This document shows positions 22,260-34,465 of a stretch of 64,000 nucleotides of DNA, one piece after another. A program made the translations under genes and the position numbers. Under the pieces are notes generated by a model. It had not been told where the DNA came from. It did not search any database and saw nothing but the letters and a program-made list of their open reading frames with translations. This DNA is from Monomorium pharaonis (Eukaryota; Arthropoda; Insecta; Hymenoptera; Formicidae). Where the stretch lies: contig NC_050476.1 in the NCBI RefSeq assembly GCF_013373865.1, positions 12,241,001 through 12,305,000 on the forward strand. Direction: 5' to 3'. The stretch's first letter is position 1. Each line of letters begins with the position of its first letter.

Positions 22260-23849
22260 ATGCAAAATTATATGGAAGAATCTAATAAAAGTGAAAAATA
22301 TGAATTCATAAATACAAATGATTTATTAACCAGTAATGAAATAATCGATATAATAAAATTATATGATTTAACAATGTAAGTATTTTAAAAAGTACTACAA
22401 AATTATAATAATAAAAATTATAACATTATGTTACTATAATAATATACGAGGAGGTCTCGTTTGCCTACATTCCCAGTTGCCTACAGCTAATTATCTATTT
22501 ATACAAAAACTTTATTATTATATAATTCTAAAAACATTATTATTTGTATTTCAATGTTTGAATATAATTTTTGATTATTCTTATTACATCCATAAACTTT
22601 ATAGAGAAATTATTGGATATGTTGACGGGATAGAATCGCCCCGTTATGTTGGTACTAACCAACAATATAAAATATTTAAATTTTATTTAAATAATGGTAA
22701 TGGTCGACGTATACAAGTAGTTGTGTGGAACGATGATATCGACAACATAGAACATAAAATAAAAACAAATAATGTAAACTTTTTTAATAATTATAACAAA
22801 TACATTATCTTATTAATTAAATTATAACAATAATAAAAATAGTAACAACAATAATAACAATAATAGTAACAATAATTTTATTTTAAAATGATTAAAATAT
22901 ATTCGAAATAATACAATTACATACTCATATATAAAAGTTGAATTTTTTAAAATTGAAATACATTATGTATATACGTTCTTAGATAATACATTTAGATGGT
23001 GTACAAGCCAAAGCACCAAAAATGGCTCAGTATAATAACGGAAATGTTCCGTATGAATTACACGTTAAAAAAAATACTGTGATAAATACTTTGGGAAGGT
23101 ATGAACTTTCAAATGTGCAAAACGTGACGGCAGAACCTACAGTTGTGTGACGTTTTAAGTAATTCCAAAGAACGTATGAGTATGTGTTAATTTATAATTC
23201 GTAATATTGTTTTCTTTACAATATTATTTTATATATAAGATAGAAAAAAATTAATAAACTAATCATTTAAATTTATTTTTTAAGTAAATTTCTTAAAAAT
23301 TAATTTTAAGAAATTTAATTTTTAATATTAAAACATAATTATAGTTATCGAAGGATATATAAAAACTAATTTTGCGGAGATGCGCAAATTAAATCAAGTG
23401 ATTGGATGCGGTTCAATTACAGACGGAAATTATAAAATGGAAGTACGTGTTTCTAATTTTAATTATGACGATTATTTAGATTTAGAAATAACAAAAGGGG
23501 ATAAAATTCAAATCATTGGATCTATTTATAATGCAGGTATTATATAATTATAAAATTCTTCTAAATATAAAAATTTTTTGTAATTATATATACATATACA
23601 AATATATAAATATATAAATATATATATATATATATATAAATATAAATATATAAAAGCATTTTCATAATATAACATATTATTTACAATTAATAAAATAAAA
23701 TTTATACAATTTTAGCAGATTCACCATATTTAATTATAAACGATATTCACGATATAAAAAAGTTAGGGGGTCATTTGCCCTTATCTTCGTTATTAAATGG
23801 AACAAAAACTCCAAAAAAAAGGGAATTGGAAGAAAAATCAAGTTCATAC
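22260..23849 (+). CDS. Multi-exon OB-fold, RPA-like ssDNA-binding protein
   Basis: Five exons can be read: 22260-22375, 22605-22773, 22983-23098, 23345-23536 and 23716-23849. All have AG acceptors and GT donors (GTAAGT, GTAAAC, GTATGA, GTATTA, GTAAGA). Exons 2-3 encode GYVDGIESPRYVG, YKIFKFYLNN, RRIQVVVWND and LDGVQAKAPKMAQYNNG, the strand pattern of an RPA70-type OB-fold. Exon 4 holds a second OB-like segment (IGCGSITDGNYKMEVRVSNF, KGDKIQIIG). Exon 5 ends with a basic LNGTKTPKKRELEEK tail. Such proteins bind single-stranded DNA. Exons 3 and 4 are out of phase by one base, so an indel or a missed splice is implied. A last exon may lie near 25560-25655 (GEVRHLTGLLDTV, then TAA). It could be a Helitron or other transposon accessory gene, or a captured host gene. 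Confidence 0.6.
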
Positions 23850-24170
23850 GTAAGAATGATTTTAATGAAAATTTTATATTAAATAGAGATAAAGAGAAGA
23901 GAGTTATAAACCACCATTTTAATTATTTTAATTAACTCAATAAATATTTCTGTAACAAAATTCTTATCGATACAAGTTTGTTACCTATAAAGTTCTACAT
24001 TCATGTTTAATATTTATTTATGAACAATGGCTATGTTGTGATGCTTAAATAACATATAAAATAGTAATTTAAGCAATTATCATCAAAATTCAATACAAGT
24101 GTATAAAATATCAAAAATTTCATAACATACATCTAATCCGTAATTATCTTCTCTCTTCCATTCTCTCTCT

Positions 24171-24207
<37 letters not shown>

Positions 24208-24347
24208 AGATATAAATAAATATTTAATTTAAAAATTATTAAGGACATTCTCTTTTTAAATACAACAAAAAAAGAAAACTCTTATGAAAAAACAAGATTA
24301 AATACATAAAATTTAATATATATGTTCTAAAATAAGTATATATAAAC

Positions 24348-24385
<38 letters not shown>

Positions 24386-26850
24386 CATGTATATTATATA
24401 TGTTATGTTGTTATTATATATATGTTAAGATTTTTTGGGTTTATTAAAAAGTTAAATAATGCTATAACTCGAGTGGTTCAAACACTTCTTTAGAGATATT
24501 CTAATTCATACAATTAAAAAAAAAAATATTAATTAAAGTATCATTGAAGTATTCCTGAACAATAGTAAAATTCTACGTTTACCTCAATTCTCTCAGGTAC
24601 ATCAAATAATAAGGTTTAATAATAACTGTTAAACAATAAGTGTTAATAATAACTGTTTAACTTTCATATACATATAATTGAAAAGTATAAATAATAATAC
24701 ATGTTAATCTTAATTTAATTTACAGAAACAGTACGTATAATACATCTTTAAACTATTACATACATATTTTATTAAAAAAAAAATTGTTTATTATAAATTA
24801 TTCTCACAAAAATTTAATTATACTAATAGTATTAAACTGACCAGTAGTTATAATAATTGCTTATTATTAGAGTATTAAAACAGTATTAAAATACTGTTGT
24901 AATTTTAATATTTATATTAAAATAAATCACTGGTCAATATTTAATACTGTTAATATCAATTAAATTCTTGAATATACCATACAAAATTTTTTGTGCATCT
25001 AAAATTTTGCATTTCTCTTTTGCCGGGATTCTTATTCCAAGGAAACTCATCGTCATTACATCCCAAAGACATTCCATTGTATTCAATTCCAATACACGCG
25101 CCGACCTGAATGTCAAGATTTTCGCTCCGTTTTGCAGAAAAGAACACAATAATGAAATATTCGTCTAAGTCAACAAACTTAAGAAGAATACGACGTTCTC
25201 TTCTTTCTATATTTATAAAATATAGATAGGTATAAATAATAAATCTGCATCCTGAATAGATGTATATTCCTATATTAAAAAAAAAAAAATGAAAGAAATA
25301 TTAACAAAAAAAAATTAATAAAACATTGATTAAAATATTGATTACCTTAATCTTCTCTTAAAATAAATATTTTTATTATTAAAAACTCAGGGAGAAACTG
25401 TCTCAGTCTCTTCCTGCCTTTCCTTCAAAAACTCGTGCCAGAATATTTGTTAATGATCATTCATTTAATCTACATAGATAACAGAATAAGTCATAAAATC
25501 AATTTTTAATTTAAATATTAATGTACATAAATGTCTTTCAGTTGAAGATATTATTGCTCATTTTTTAGATTGTATTACGGAGAAGTACGTCATTTGACAG
25601 GATTGTTAGATACAGTTGCATTTGGAAAAACAAAAAGAAGCGCTCCAAAATACTAAACCAAGCGAGCACTGTGTTAATGATAACGCACAGTGATAATCAC
25701 TCTTTAATAAGAAAGAAATTGAGACCTTTGATTTGATGACATAGTGATTTATCAAGCCACTATGGAGAATGATACTCACGGCATGTAAAGATCATAGATT
25801 TTTTTGTAATTTTAGTAATAAACTTTTTTAAACAGTAAAATTCTTTCTTATTTACAATATATACTAATTATTATAATTTTCCGAGCACAAAAATTGGAAA
25901 AAATAAAAAAAATATTTCATAATATCATGTTTATGGGTGCTTTCGTTTTGATACTTATAATACTTCAAGCATTATTTTATTCTTGTCAATTATTAAATGT
26001 TATACACGAACAAATAATGCATATCAGCACTATAAACGCAACTTTTGATTTTTTTGGCAAATTAGAACAACCCAAGTAGAACAGCCATAATACCATCATT
26101 AGAGTAACTTTATTTATACTACTTATAAACAAAATTAAATAAATTCGTAAGCTTTTTAAAAATAAATTAAGTTGGAATATTAAATTAGAAAGTGATATCT
26201 AAAGTTAGATAAAATAATTGTAATATATGGAGAATTAAATAAATTAAATATTTTTAATTAAATTTAAGTAAAATAAAACTTGAAAGAACACAAAGTTATT
26301 TTATATATGAGAATATATATTTTCCTTTTTTTTAAATTTGCATATTTAAAATTAAGAAGAAAGGGAAAGAAAGGAAAAGAAAGGAAAAGAAAGGTCTTCT
26401 TCGACGTAGGATAAGAACCAACACTATATTAGACTTGTGCGGCAAGATCTCCGATGCGTACACTATATTCTGGAGCGCCGTCTGCGCCGATAAATCTCCT
26501 TGTCCACGAGACTTCTCACTTAGATAAATACAACACAAAAAAAAAAACAAATATCAAAAAAAGTATCAAAAAACATTAAGTAAAAACATTTAGTAAAACT
26601 TATCTGAGAAGGGAAAAGAAAGATCTTCATCGACGTAGGAACAAAACCAACACTATATTACACTAAATTACACTACATTAATACTATTACACTATTAACC
26701 CATCAAAACGCGCGATCTCCGCGGTTGACAGCTGCTCGAGAAGTAAGCGCAGCGAGAGAACCAATCGGCATCGCGGAAAAGCGACAACAATAAACTTCGA
26801 GAAATGCGAGCAATCGACTTTACATCTCCTTTTTAAGATAGGATTATTAT
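23850..26850. other. AT-rich DNA with small repeats
   Basis: No definite gene. It holds (CT)n at 24165-24207, (TA)n at 24353-24381 and a MITE-like inverted repeat at 24826-24950 (AGTATTAAA and GACCAGT arms). A possible last exon of the OB-fold gene lies at 25560-25655. A direct repeat of about 60 bp (TCGACGTAGG with ACCAACACTATATTA) appears at 26390-26435 and 26620-26665. A 61-codon hydrophobic frame at 25894-26079 is not recognisable. Confidence 0.6.
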
Positions 26851-27755
26851 TGTTCGAGACTATAACAATTACTTTAGAGTTTTAACATTTCCTTTTTATT
26901 GGCTCTGTTTTATCCGCGAGTAGTGAGAGCTCCTGACAGCCATCGAGCTCCTTGTAGTTCATTTCTTCGATGCACCGAGTCGCGCGGCGCTGTCACTAGC
27001 TCCTCACGCGCGCGATTTTCGTTTGCTCGCATCGCCGGTAACTATGCATCTTGGTAACTATGCAAATAAACAAGCCCAAAAAAGGACACGTCCATGCCCA
27101 AATAAGTCTCGATATCGGTTCCCTACCGCCCCTTTTTTTCGCCTCCGATGGTAATTGTTTTACAATGCCAAATTCGTCAGTCTCTCGCAGCCCGGCACCG
27201 ACATAAGATCGTCCAGCAGATCTCTCCCGTCTTCCGCCGATCCTAGCTGCGGGGATTCACTTCCGCTTCTTCCCTCTCAGTCGCGCCGTGATAATGCACG
27301 TGAATTAATTCTCCCGTCAACCCACGTTGTTTAATCCTTCAATTTTGTATTCGCGTGAATGTTGTGAGTGTATTACGTCCGTGCGCAGGTGGCCGTATCT
27401 TTCCCGCGAACGTCCTCTGCCTCGCGCACAAGATCTCCGTCGGATCGCGCGCAAGATTTCCGGATTCGCGAGGGTCTCGATCTCGAGGCTCTGCAAGATT
27501 TCCGCGTCGATTAGGCAGCGCAATATCAGGGCGCATCAAGATATCCGACACCTTGTAAAAGATACGGTTCGCCCCTCGCTCCGAACGTTCGTTTGTGAAT
27601 AAAGAATTAAGTGTGAGTGACACCAACGCCTCCTTCTTATTCCTATCACCTCCCGTGAACCTTCCGCATTCCTGACCACTCACTTCGCGTCTCTATCGGG
27701 ACGGATCCCGGCATTCCCTTTGTGCGATCGCGTTTACCCTACGCACGCGCAAACA
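26851..27755 (+). repeat. 5' LTR of the BEL element
   Basis: Starts TGTTCGAGAC and ends GCGCAAACA; 905 bp, nearly identical to 33294-34197. AATAAA at 27599 is a candidate polyadenylation signal. Confidence 0.95.
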
Positions 27756-27759
27756 AATT

Positions 27760-27777
27760 TGGTCCTTCGAGCCGGAT
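27760..27777 (+). other. Primer binding site of the BEL element
   Basis: TGGTCCTTCGAGCCGGAT begins a few bases after the 5' LTR and has the TGG start expected of sequence complementary to a tRNA 3' end. I did not assign the tRNA. Confidence 0.55.
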
Positions 27778-27838
27778 CAGAGTGAGTTCTAAATTCGCGG
27801 TCACGCGGAGATGATTCCAGTGATTTACGTGATAATCC

Positions 27839-29360
27839 ATGTCGCTCACCATGGCGGACATTCTTGAGAGGCAAAGAACGATCCAGAGGATAATCGAACG
27901 TGTCCTCGAAAACTTCAAAAAAATTGGAAAGGGCAATCTGACCACGGCGAAGATTCGTTCCCGCATCCTGCTTCTCAAGGACAATTGGAGCCAATTCGTG
28001 ACTGGGCATGCTGCCGTGAAGGAAGCGATTCCCAAGGTCAAACGAGAGGAGTTCCCGTACTTCAGCAAGGACCATTTCGAGAGAGCCCAGGATACCTACC
28101 TGCTCTGGACTACATGGCGGATTGCTTAGAGGAGCTCGAGCCGACTGTGAGTCCGAACCATTCAAGTACCTTCGACGTCAGGATGCGCCCGCGACTGCAT
28201 CAGCATTTTCGTTGCAGCATCTCCCTCCCATTCAATTACCGCCGTTCGATGGTAAACCCGACGAGTGGGCACAGTTCCGCGATTGGTTTACTACGCTGAT
28301 TCGCGACTTGAATGATTTCGCTATAAAGACTTGAATGATTTCGCTCGCATGCACTTCCTATCCTCGTGTTTAAAAGGCCGCGCCGCAGAATGTATTACGA
28401 ATCTTCCTATTACCGCGGAGAATTTTGAAATCGCGTGGGCCGCGTTAACTTCGCGCTACGAGAACAAGCGACGCACACTTAACATTCATCTCTCCGCTCT
28501 GCTCGGTCTTCCTAGCGTACCGCGTGAATCGGCTTCCGAGTTGCAATCTTTATATGATAAGATTACGGCCGCTCTAAAATCCTTCTCGAATTTGGATCGC
28601 AATACCGACAACCTCTGGAACGATATACTCGTGTACCTTGTCACGCAGAAACTCGATCCGATCACGCGGAAGGCTTGGAATTTACAGGAAAGCGATCGCG
28701 ACGATCCGCCTACGTACGACGCTCTTAAACGCTTTTTCGAACATCGCATTCGCGCATTGGAAAACAACGCAATCGGCGCCCCCGTGAAACCCGGTGCAAA
28801 AACCGCTCCCTCCGATCGCGTTCACGCTGCTACCGCATCAGCGAACGTGCCGCCAAAGTGCCCGCTATGCAACACGCCCCATTATCTAAATTCCTGCGTT
28901 AAGTTTAGGGAAAAGAATCAACGTCGAGAAATGGTAAAGCAGCAAAAACGTTGTTTCAATTGCTTGAGCGAGAAGCATACAGTCATGTCGTGCAAAAGTA
29001 AATTTTCATGTCGAGTTTGCAAGAAACGGCATCATTCGCTTCTCCATTTCGATTCGGATTCTTCTTCCATCGCTCCCGAAGCGGCGTCACCTAGTTGCTC
29101 GTCGTCTGTCGCTCCGGCTGAAAAACCCAAGGTGAGTTCTCTTACCGCTTCGACCGCGCCACGACGTCGATCGCACGTACTCCTCGCGACCGCGTGGGTA
29201 ACGGTGCGGACGCCGTCGGGTCGTACCGCCGTCGTGCGAGCCCTGCTCGACCAAGGCTCCGAAATGACCTTTATTTCTGAGTCATTAGCGCAACTCCTGC
29301 GAGCAAAACGCCGCCCATCTCCGTCACCGCCGTCGGTGGTATACACGCCGGCACCTTTAA
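27839..29360 (+). pseudogene. BEL/Pao gag and protease, frameshifted
   Basis: Gag starts at ATG 27839 (MSLTMADILERQRTIQ). It shifts frame near 28110 and again reaches FDGKPDEWAQFRDWF (about 28240), the Pao-type Gag region (DUF1759). A 23 bp direct duplication at 28305-28346 adds a stop and a further shift. From 28331 the frame is open for 370 codons. It carries CCHC-like zinc knuckles (CPLCNTPHYLNSC, CFNCLSEKHTVMSC and CRVCKKRHHSLLH) and then the protease ALLDQGSEMTFISE, where DQG replaces the common DTG, as is usual in Pao elements. A further shift occurs near 29355 before the start of Pol. Gag packages the RNA; the protease matures the polyprotein. Not functional as assembled. Confidence 0.88.
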
Positions 29361-30900
29361 ACATGCGACACAGATATTTATTTCCCCGCGTAACGCTTCT
29401 ACTCCGGCTTATTCAACTGACGCGCTCATTCTCGGCTCGTTAACCACTTACGTTCCAAAGCGCGGTTTAGACATTTCGGCGTTTACGCACCTTTCGGATT
29501 TATCGTGGGCCGACCCGGATCCGACAAGTTTCGATCCCATTAGTATTATCATTGGGGCTGATCTATACAGTACTTTACTTTTTGGCGGCGTCTGCAAGGG
29601 AGACGTCGGCCAGCCGATCGCCCAAAACTCCATTCTCGGCTGGATTATTTCCGGCCCTATTAATTTTCCCGCGGCGAGATCCCCGTCGCATTCATCCGTA
29701 CAGAGCTCTCACGCCAGCATTTCAACACACCAAATTTTGTGTTCTCCTGCTCTTGAGGATGAACTTCGTCGTTTCTGGGAAGTCGAGGAACTTCCACGCC
29801 AATCTATTCTCTCGCCGCAAGAGAGGCAATGCGAAACGCATTTTCGCGAGACTCATTCTCGCGATTCCGATGGGCGATATGTCGTTCGCCTTCCGTTTAA
29901 ATCCCCTCTCCCTCTCGATATCGGAGCGTCGCGTCCCCAAGCCGAGCGTATGTTAAACACATTAACACGTCGGTTTAAAAACAATTTGGCATTGGCAAGC
30001 GAATATCGAAACTTTCTCGCGGAATATGAACGTCTCGATCACATGCGACCTGCGCCGCAACCGCAGAGCGAAACCATACAGTGTGTTTACATTCCGCATC
30101 ACGGGATAATCCGAGAAAATAACGCTACCACCTCTCTCCGCGTTGTGTTCAATGCATCAAGCGTTACTTCCAACGGGTCTTCGTTAAATGACCATTTACT
30201 CGCCGGCCCGAAATTACAAACCGACATTACGTCAATTTTATTGCAATGGCGACGATACCGATTCGTATATTCCTCCGATATCGCTAAGATGTATCGCCAA
30301 ATTCGCGCCGATCAACGCGATATCAATTACCAACGCATTTTATGGAATGCTACACCGCATGAACCGCCTACTGACTACCAGCTGTTAACAATCACGTACG
30401 GTATGTCCTGCGCGCCCTTCCTTGCCCTTCGCGTTTTGAAACAACTCGTCGACGACAAAGGTCACCGATTTCCGCTCTCGGTATCCATTCTACGCGAGAA
30501 CATCTATATCGACGATATTCTATTTGGTGCAGACAACGCGGAGTTCATTCGACAAGCGCGAGACCAAGTAAGCGCTCTCTTGAAATGCGGCGGATTTGAT
30601 TTAAGAAAATGGGCAAGTAATTCGCCCGCTCTCCTCGCGGATCTTGATCCCGCCACTCTGAGTTCTGCAGGTCAAAAGCCTTTTTCCCCTGACGAACAAA
30701 TCAAAGTTCTCGGTATCGGTTGGAATCCTACCACCGATATCTTTGAATTCAGCGTCGCACTTTCGCACCCCGTTCCATCCAGCAAACGTACCATTCTGTC
30801 CGCTATTGCGAAACTGTACGACCCTCTCGGATGGGTCCGGTAATTATAACCGCGAAAATTTTTATGCAGCAATTATGGCGACAAAAATTAGATTAGGATG
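29361..30900 (+). pseudogene. BEL/Pao reverse transcriptase region
   Basis: The frame from about 29361 carries IIIGADLYSTLLFGGV and NSILGWIISGP, the conserved linker after the protease. The RT follows, open from 29737 to 30843: LRVVFNASSV, SSDIAKMYRQI with the first catalytic Asp, SCAPFLALRVL, and YIDDILFGAD with the paired Asp of the active site. The RT copies element RNA into DNA in the cytoplasmic particle. The frame ends by a shift at 30840 (after DPLGWV), and a TAG replaces a codon at about 30893, just before the RNase H domain. All visible catalytic residues are kept, so the decay is by indels rather than active-site loss. Confidence 0.9.
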
Positions 30901-30920
30901 ATACGCTTCCCCCCACCCTG

Positions 30921-31547
30921 TTGTCTAGGTGGGAAGATATTTATTTTCGGTTCGTGCATTTAAAAAATTTGCAGATTTCGCGATGGTGCGGACTCGGATC
31001 GGACGTGGAGTCCGCTGAAATACACGATTTCGCCGACGCCACTGCTTACGCTGCTGCCGTGTATCTCAAGGTTGTTTCGTCGGGACACACTACCATTTCC
31101 TTGCTAGTCGGTAAATCAAAGGTCGCGCCGTTAAAACCGCTAAGCGTGCCACGATTAGAATTATCCGCTGCGTTACTACTTGCTCGACTTGTCAATTTCG
31201 TGCGCGAATCACCCGGTTACAGCCATCTTCCGTACTTTTGTTGGACGGACTCCACGATCGTCCTCGCGTGGGTGACTCAGCATCCGTCGCGATGGAAGAC
31301 ATTTGTTGCCAATCGCGTGAATGAAATTCAGTCTCGTCTTCCAAACGGGAAGTGGCAACACGTCTCGACAGAAGACAATCCCGCGGATTGTGCTTCGCGC
31401 GGCCTACTCGGCAACGAAATCGTCAGTCACGACTTGTGGTGGCACGGACCATCTTGGCTGCGCCTTGATGCTCCCGCATGGCCTTGCTCCGACGCACAAC
31501 TACCTCCGCAAGCTCCATTGGAGAAAAAGGTCATAGCTTTGCAATGA
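30921..31547 (+). pseudogene. BEL/Pao RNase H region
   Basis: A 208-codon frame beginning inside Pol (the Met is not a real start). It has the Pao-type RNase H motifs: HDFADATAYAAAVY (first Asp), KVAPLKPLSVPRLELSAALL (Glu), CWTDSTIVLAWV (Asp) and STEDNPADCASRG (last Asp). RNase H removes template RNA during minus-strand synthesis. The frame ends in TGA at 31545 by a shift after the LEKKVIAL segment. Upstream, LSRWEDI is part of the same domain. It connects RT to the integrase region. Confidence 0.9.
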
Positions 31548-31562
31548 TCTCCACCGAACGAC

Positions 31563-33090
31563 TCTTGGGATCTTACGACGCGATATTCCTCATGGCCAAA
31601 ATTAATTTGCGTCACCGCCTATATTTTGAAATTCGTTCACTTATGCCGTCGCTCCTGTTCTAACAATAATTTATTGTCGTCCTCCTCACAAACAATTATT
31701 ATTTCCGCATCGGATTGCAACGATGCACGAATATTTTGGTTAAAAAAGATTCAATCGGTCATGTTTCCGGCCGAAATACACTCTCTGGCCAACAATCGGC
31801 CAACCCTCTTTCGTCTAAATGCTCGATTATCGCTCTCCAGCCGTTCCTTGATAAGGACGGAATTCTACGCGTGGGTGGGCGATTGACTAAAGCCCCCCCT
31901 GTCATTTTCTGTCCGGCATCCGATTCTTCTGGCGACCCATCCATTGGTTTCGCTAATTGTAACTCAAGCTCATCTACGGGCATTGCATGCCGGTCCTCAG
32001 CTCACGATAAGTTTGTTACGTCGGGATTTCTGGATTCTCCGCGCTCGTAACATCGTAAGATCCATAATTCATAACTGTGTCGTATGTACGCGCGAACGCG
32101 CCGCGATTCCTACCCAACTAATGGGCGACCTTCCCGAGCCTCGTGTGTCGGCGTCTGCTCGCAGTTTTTTGCATTGCGGGGTAGATTATGCTGGTCCCGT
32201 GCAGATTCGCGCCTCTGCGGGTCGAGGCATTACATCGCGTAAAGCCTATATCGCCCTTTTCATTTGTCTAGCGACCAGAGCGATACATTTAGAGTTAGTC
32301 GGAGATTACTCCATCTCGACTTTTTCAAACGCCTTTTCCCGTTTTTGCGCACGTCGCGGCCTTCCCCAAGCGATGTATTCTGATAACGGAACAACATTTG
32401 TTGGAGCTGATCGAGAAATGACTAAAGCGTACAGAGCGGCTGTGCGCGATCCTAATTTTTTAAACTTAACCGCATCCGATAATGTGACGTGGAACTTCAT
32501 TCCACCGTCTGCTCCACACTTCGGCGGCTTGTGGGAGGCCGGCGTACGAAGCGTTAAAAACCACTTGCGTCGCGTATTAGGCACTCATATGCTAACATTC
32601 GAGGAATTTACAACCTTGTTATGCAGGATCGAAGCCTGTTTAAATTCCCGCCCGATCACGCCTCTTTCGAATACGCTTGACGATTACGAATATTTAACTC
32701 CGGGTCATTTTTTGATCGGATCCGCTCTGATTGTAAATCCGGAGCCATCGCTTCTTCAATTCAACGAGAACCGCCTCTCGCGATGGCAACTCGTGTGACA
32801 CATCACCGAGCGATTTTGGAAATTATGGTATAACGATTACGTTACCACCTTACAACAACGAACAAAATGGCGACAAGTCAAGCCGCAAATTCAGGTCGGT
32901 CAACTCGTTCTCTTACGAAACTCCATGTTACCTCCATGTAAGTGGGAACTTGGCCGAGTGACACAGTGTCACGCTGGTTCCGACGGATTAGTTCGTGTGG
33001 TTACTGTCAAAACAGCCACGTCCGAGTATCAACGACCGATCGTTAAACTATGCGTTCTTCCGATTGATAGCGAGGCGCCGAGCAACTAAT
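31563..33090 (+). pseudogene. BEL/Pao integrase and C-terminal domain
   Basis: The first part is spread over three frames (WPKLICVTAYILKFV, FWLKKIQSVMF, then LQPFLDKDGILRVGGRL near 31840). From 31944 a 284-codon frame has the HHCC zinc motif (H10, H15, C45, C48) and the DDE residues D81 (GVDYAGP), D147 (YSDNGTT) and E198 (WEAGV), the spacing seen in Pao integrases. TGA at 32796 stands where an Arg codon is expected. The frame then continues as ITERFWKLWYNDYVTTLQ and VGQLVLLRNSML to RPIVKLCVLPID, the DUF5641 C-terminal domain, ending at TAA 33088. Integrase inserts the cDNA with a 5 bp duplication, which matches the ATTAT repeat seen. Confidence 0.9.
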
Positions 33091-33293
33091 TGCGTTTTTT
33101 AATTTATTGTCTCTGTTAGTTCCTAAGTTAGATTTAAGCGTTCTCCGATCAATTCTATGTTACTTGTTTTATACGCGTTTATTCATGTAATTCCTACTGT
33201 ATTGCGTCATGGCGGGCGGAAGGGAATTTCCGCAATTTTATTCTACTGTAACGACGTTTCGGAATTAACCACTTAATTCCGAGGCGGGCGGTA

Positions 33294-34197
33294 TGTTCGA
33301 GACTATAACAATTACTTTAGAGTTTTAACATTTCCTTTTTATTGGCTCTGTTTTATCCGCGAGTAGTGAGAGCTCCTGACAGCCATCGAGCTTCTTGTAG
33401 TTCATTTCTTCGATGCACCGAGTCGCGCGGCCCTGCCACTAGCTCCTCACGCGCGCGATTTTCGTTTGCTCGCATCGCCGGTAACTATGCATCTTGGTAA
33501 CTATGCAAATAAACAAGCCCAAAAAAGGACACGTCCATGCCCAAATAAGTCTCGATATCGATTCCCTACCGCCCCTTTTTTCGCCTCCGATCGTAATTGT
33601 TTTACAATGCCAAATTCGTCAGTCTCTCGCAGCCCGGCACCGACATAAGATCGTCCAGCAGATCTCTCCCGTCTTCCGCCGATCCTAGCTGCGGGGATTC
33701 ACTTCCGCTTCTTCCCTCTCAGTCGCGCCGTGATAGTGCACGTGAATTAATTCTCCCGTCAACCCACGTTGTTTAATCCTTCAATTTTGTATTCGCGTGA
33801 ATGTTGTGAGTGTATTACGTCCGTGCGCAGGTGGCCGTATCTTTCCCGCGAACGTCCTCTGCCTCGCGCACAAGATCTCCGTCGGATCGCGCGCAAGATT
33901 TCCGGATTCGCGAGGGCCTCGATCTCGAGGCTCTGCAAGATTTCCGCGTCGATTAGGCAGCGCAATATCAGGGCGCATCAAGATATCCGACACCTTGTAA
34001 AAGATACGGTTTGCCCCTCGCTTCGAACGTTCGTTTGTGAATAAAGAATTAAGTGTGAGTGACACCAACGCCTCCTTCTTATTTCTATCACCTCCCGTGA
34101 ACCTCCCGCATTCCTGACCACTCACTTTGCGTCTCTATCGGGACGGATCCCGGCATTCCCTTTGTGCGATCGCGTTTACCCTACGCACGCGCAAACA
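33294..34197 (+). repeat. 3' LTR of the BEL element
   Basis: 904 bp, starting after a purine-rich GAGGCGGGCGGTA tract that serves as the probable plus-strand primer. About twelve substitutions and one indel separate it from the 5' LTR. Confidence 0.95.
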
Positions 34198-34465
34198 ATT
34201 ATTATTACAATAAAATATAATTTAAAAGACGAGAAACGCAAGTTTACTCAACAACTCAACAAACAAATAAAAAATTCGGAAAAGACAGTAAGAGTTCAGC
34301 GACAGGTATTTATGCGCAACACAAAAATATAATTATTTATTTTATAATGCGCTTCTTGTGTTGCGCACAAACATTTAAATTTTTCAGATTTTTTTATTTG
34401 AATAATTTAAGAGTATCTGATACGTATCTGAGATACTTTTAAAGTATCTGAGTATCTGTATCTAT
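34198..34465. other. hAT-unit interior with inverted repeat and AGATAC motifs
   Basis: An inverted repeat TGCGCAACACAA / TTGTGTTGCGCA lies at 34312-34370. Then come TATCTGATAC-type motifs running up to the LTR at 34466 and resuming after it at 36468. Confidence 0.6.

Larger units (their letters stand above)
26851..34197 (+). mobile_element. BEL/Pao LTR retrotransposon, nearly full length
   Basis: A 7.35 kb element with two LTRs, the 5 bp target duplication ATTAT (26846-26850 and 34198-34202) and Gag, protease, RT, RNase H and integrase in order. The LTRs differ at about a dozen positions plus one indel by my count, so insertion is fairly recent. Coding is nonetheless broken by several indels and stops. 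It lies inside the hAT-bounded unit. Confidence 0.93.

Noticed and set aside
24956..25147. Minus-strand frame with a protein-like composition (GIEYNGMSLGCNDDEFPWNK)
   Set aside because: Short, no clean splice borders, no family recognised. Left as possible but unsupported.
25894..26079. 61-codon hydrophobic ORF, considered as an odorant-receptor C-terminus
   Set aside because: One membrane-like segment only; the usual receptor C-terminal motif is not visible and no upstream exons are found.
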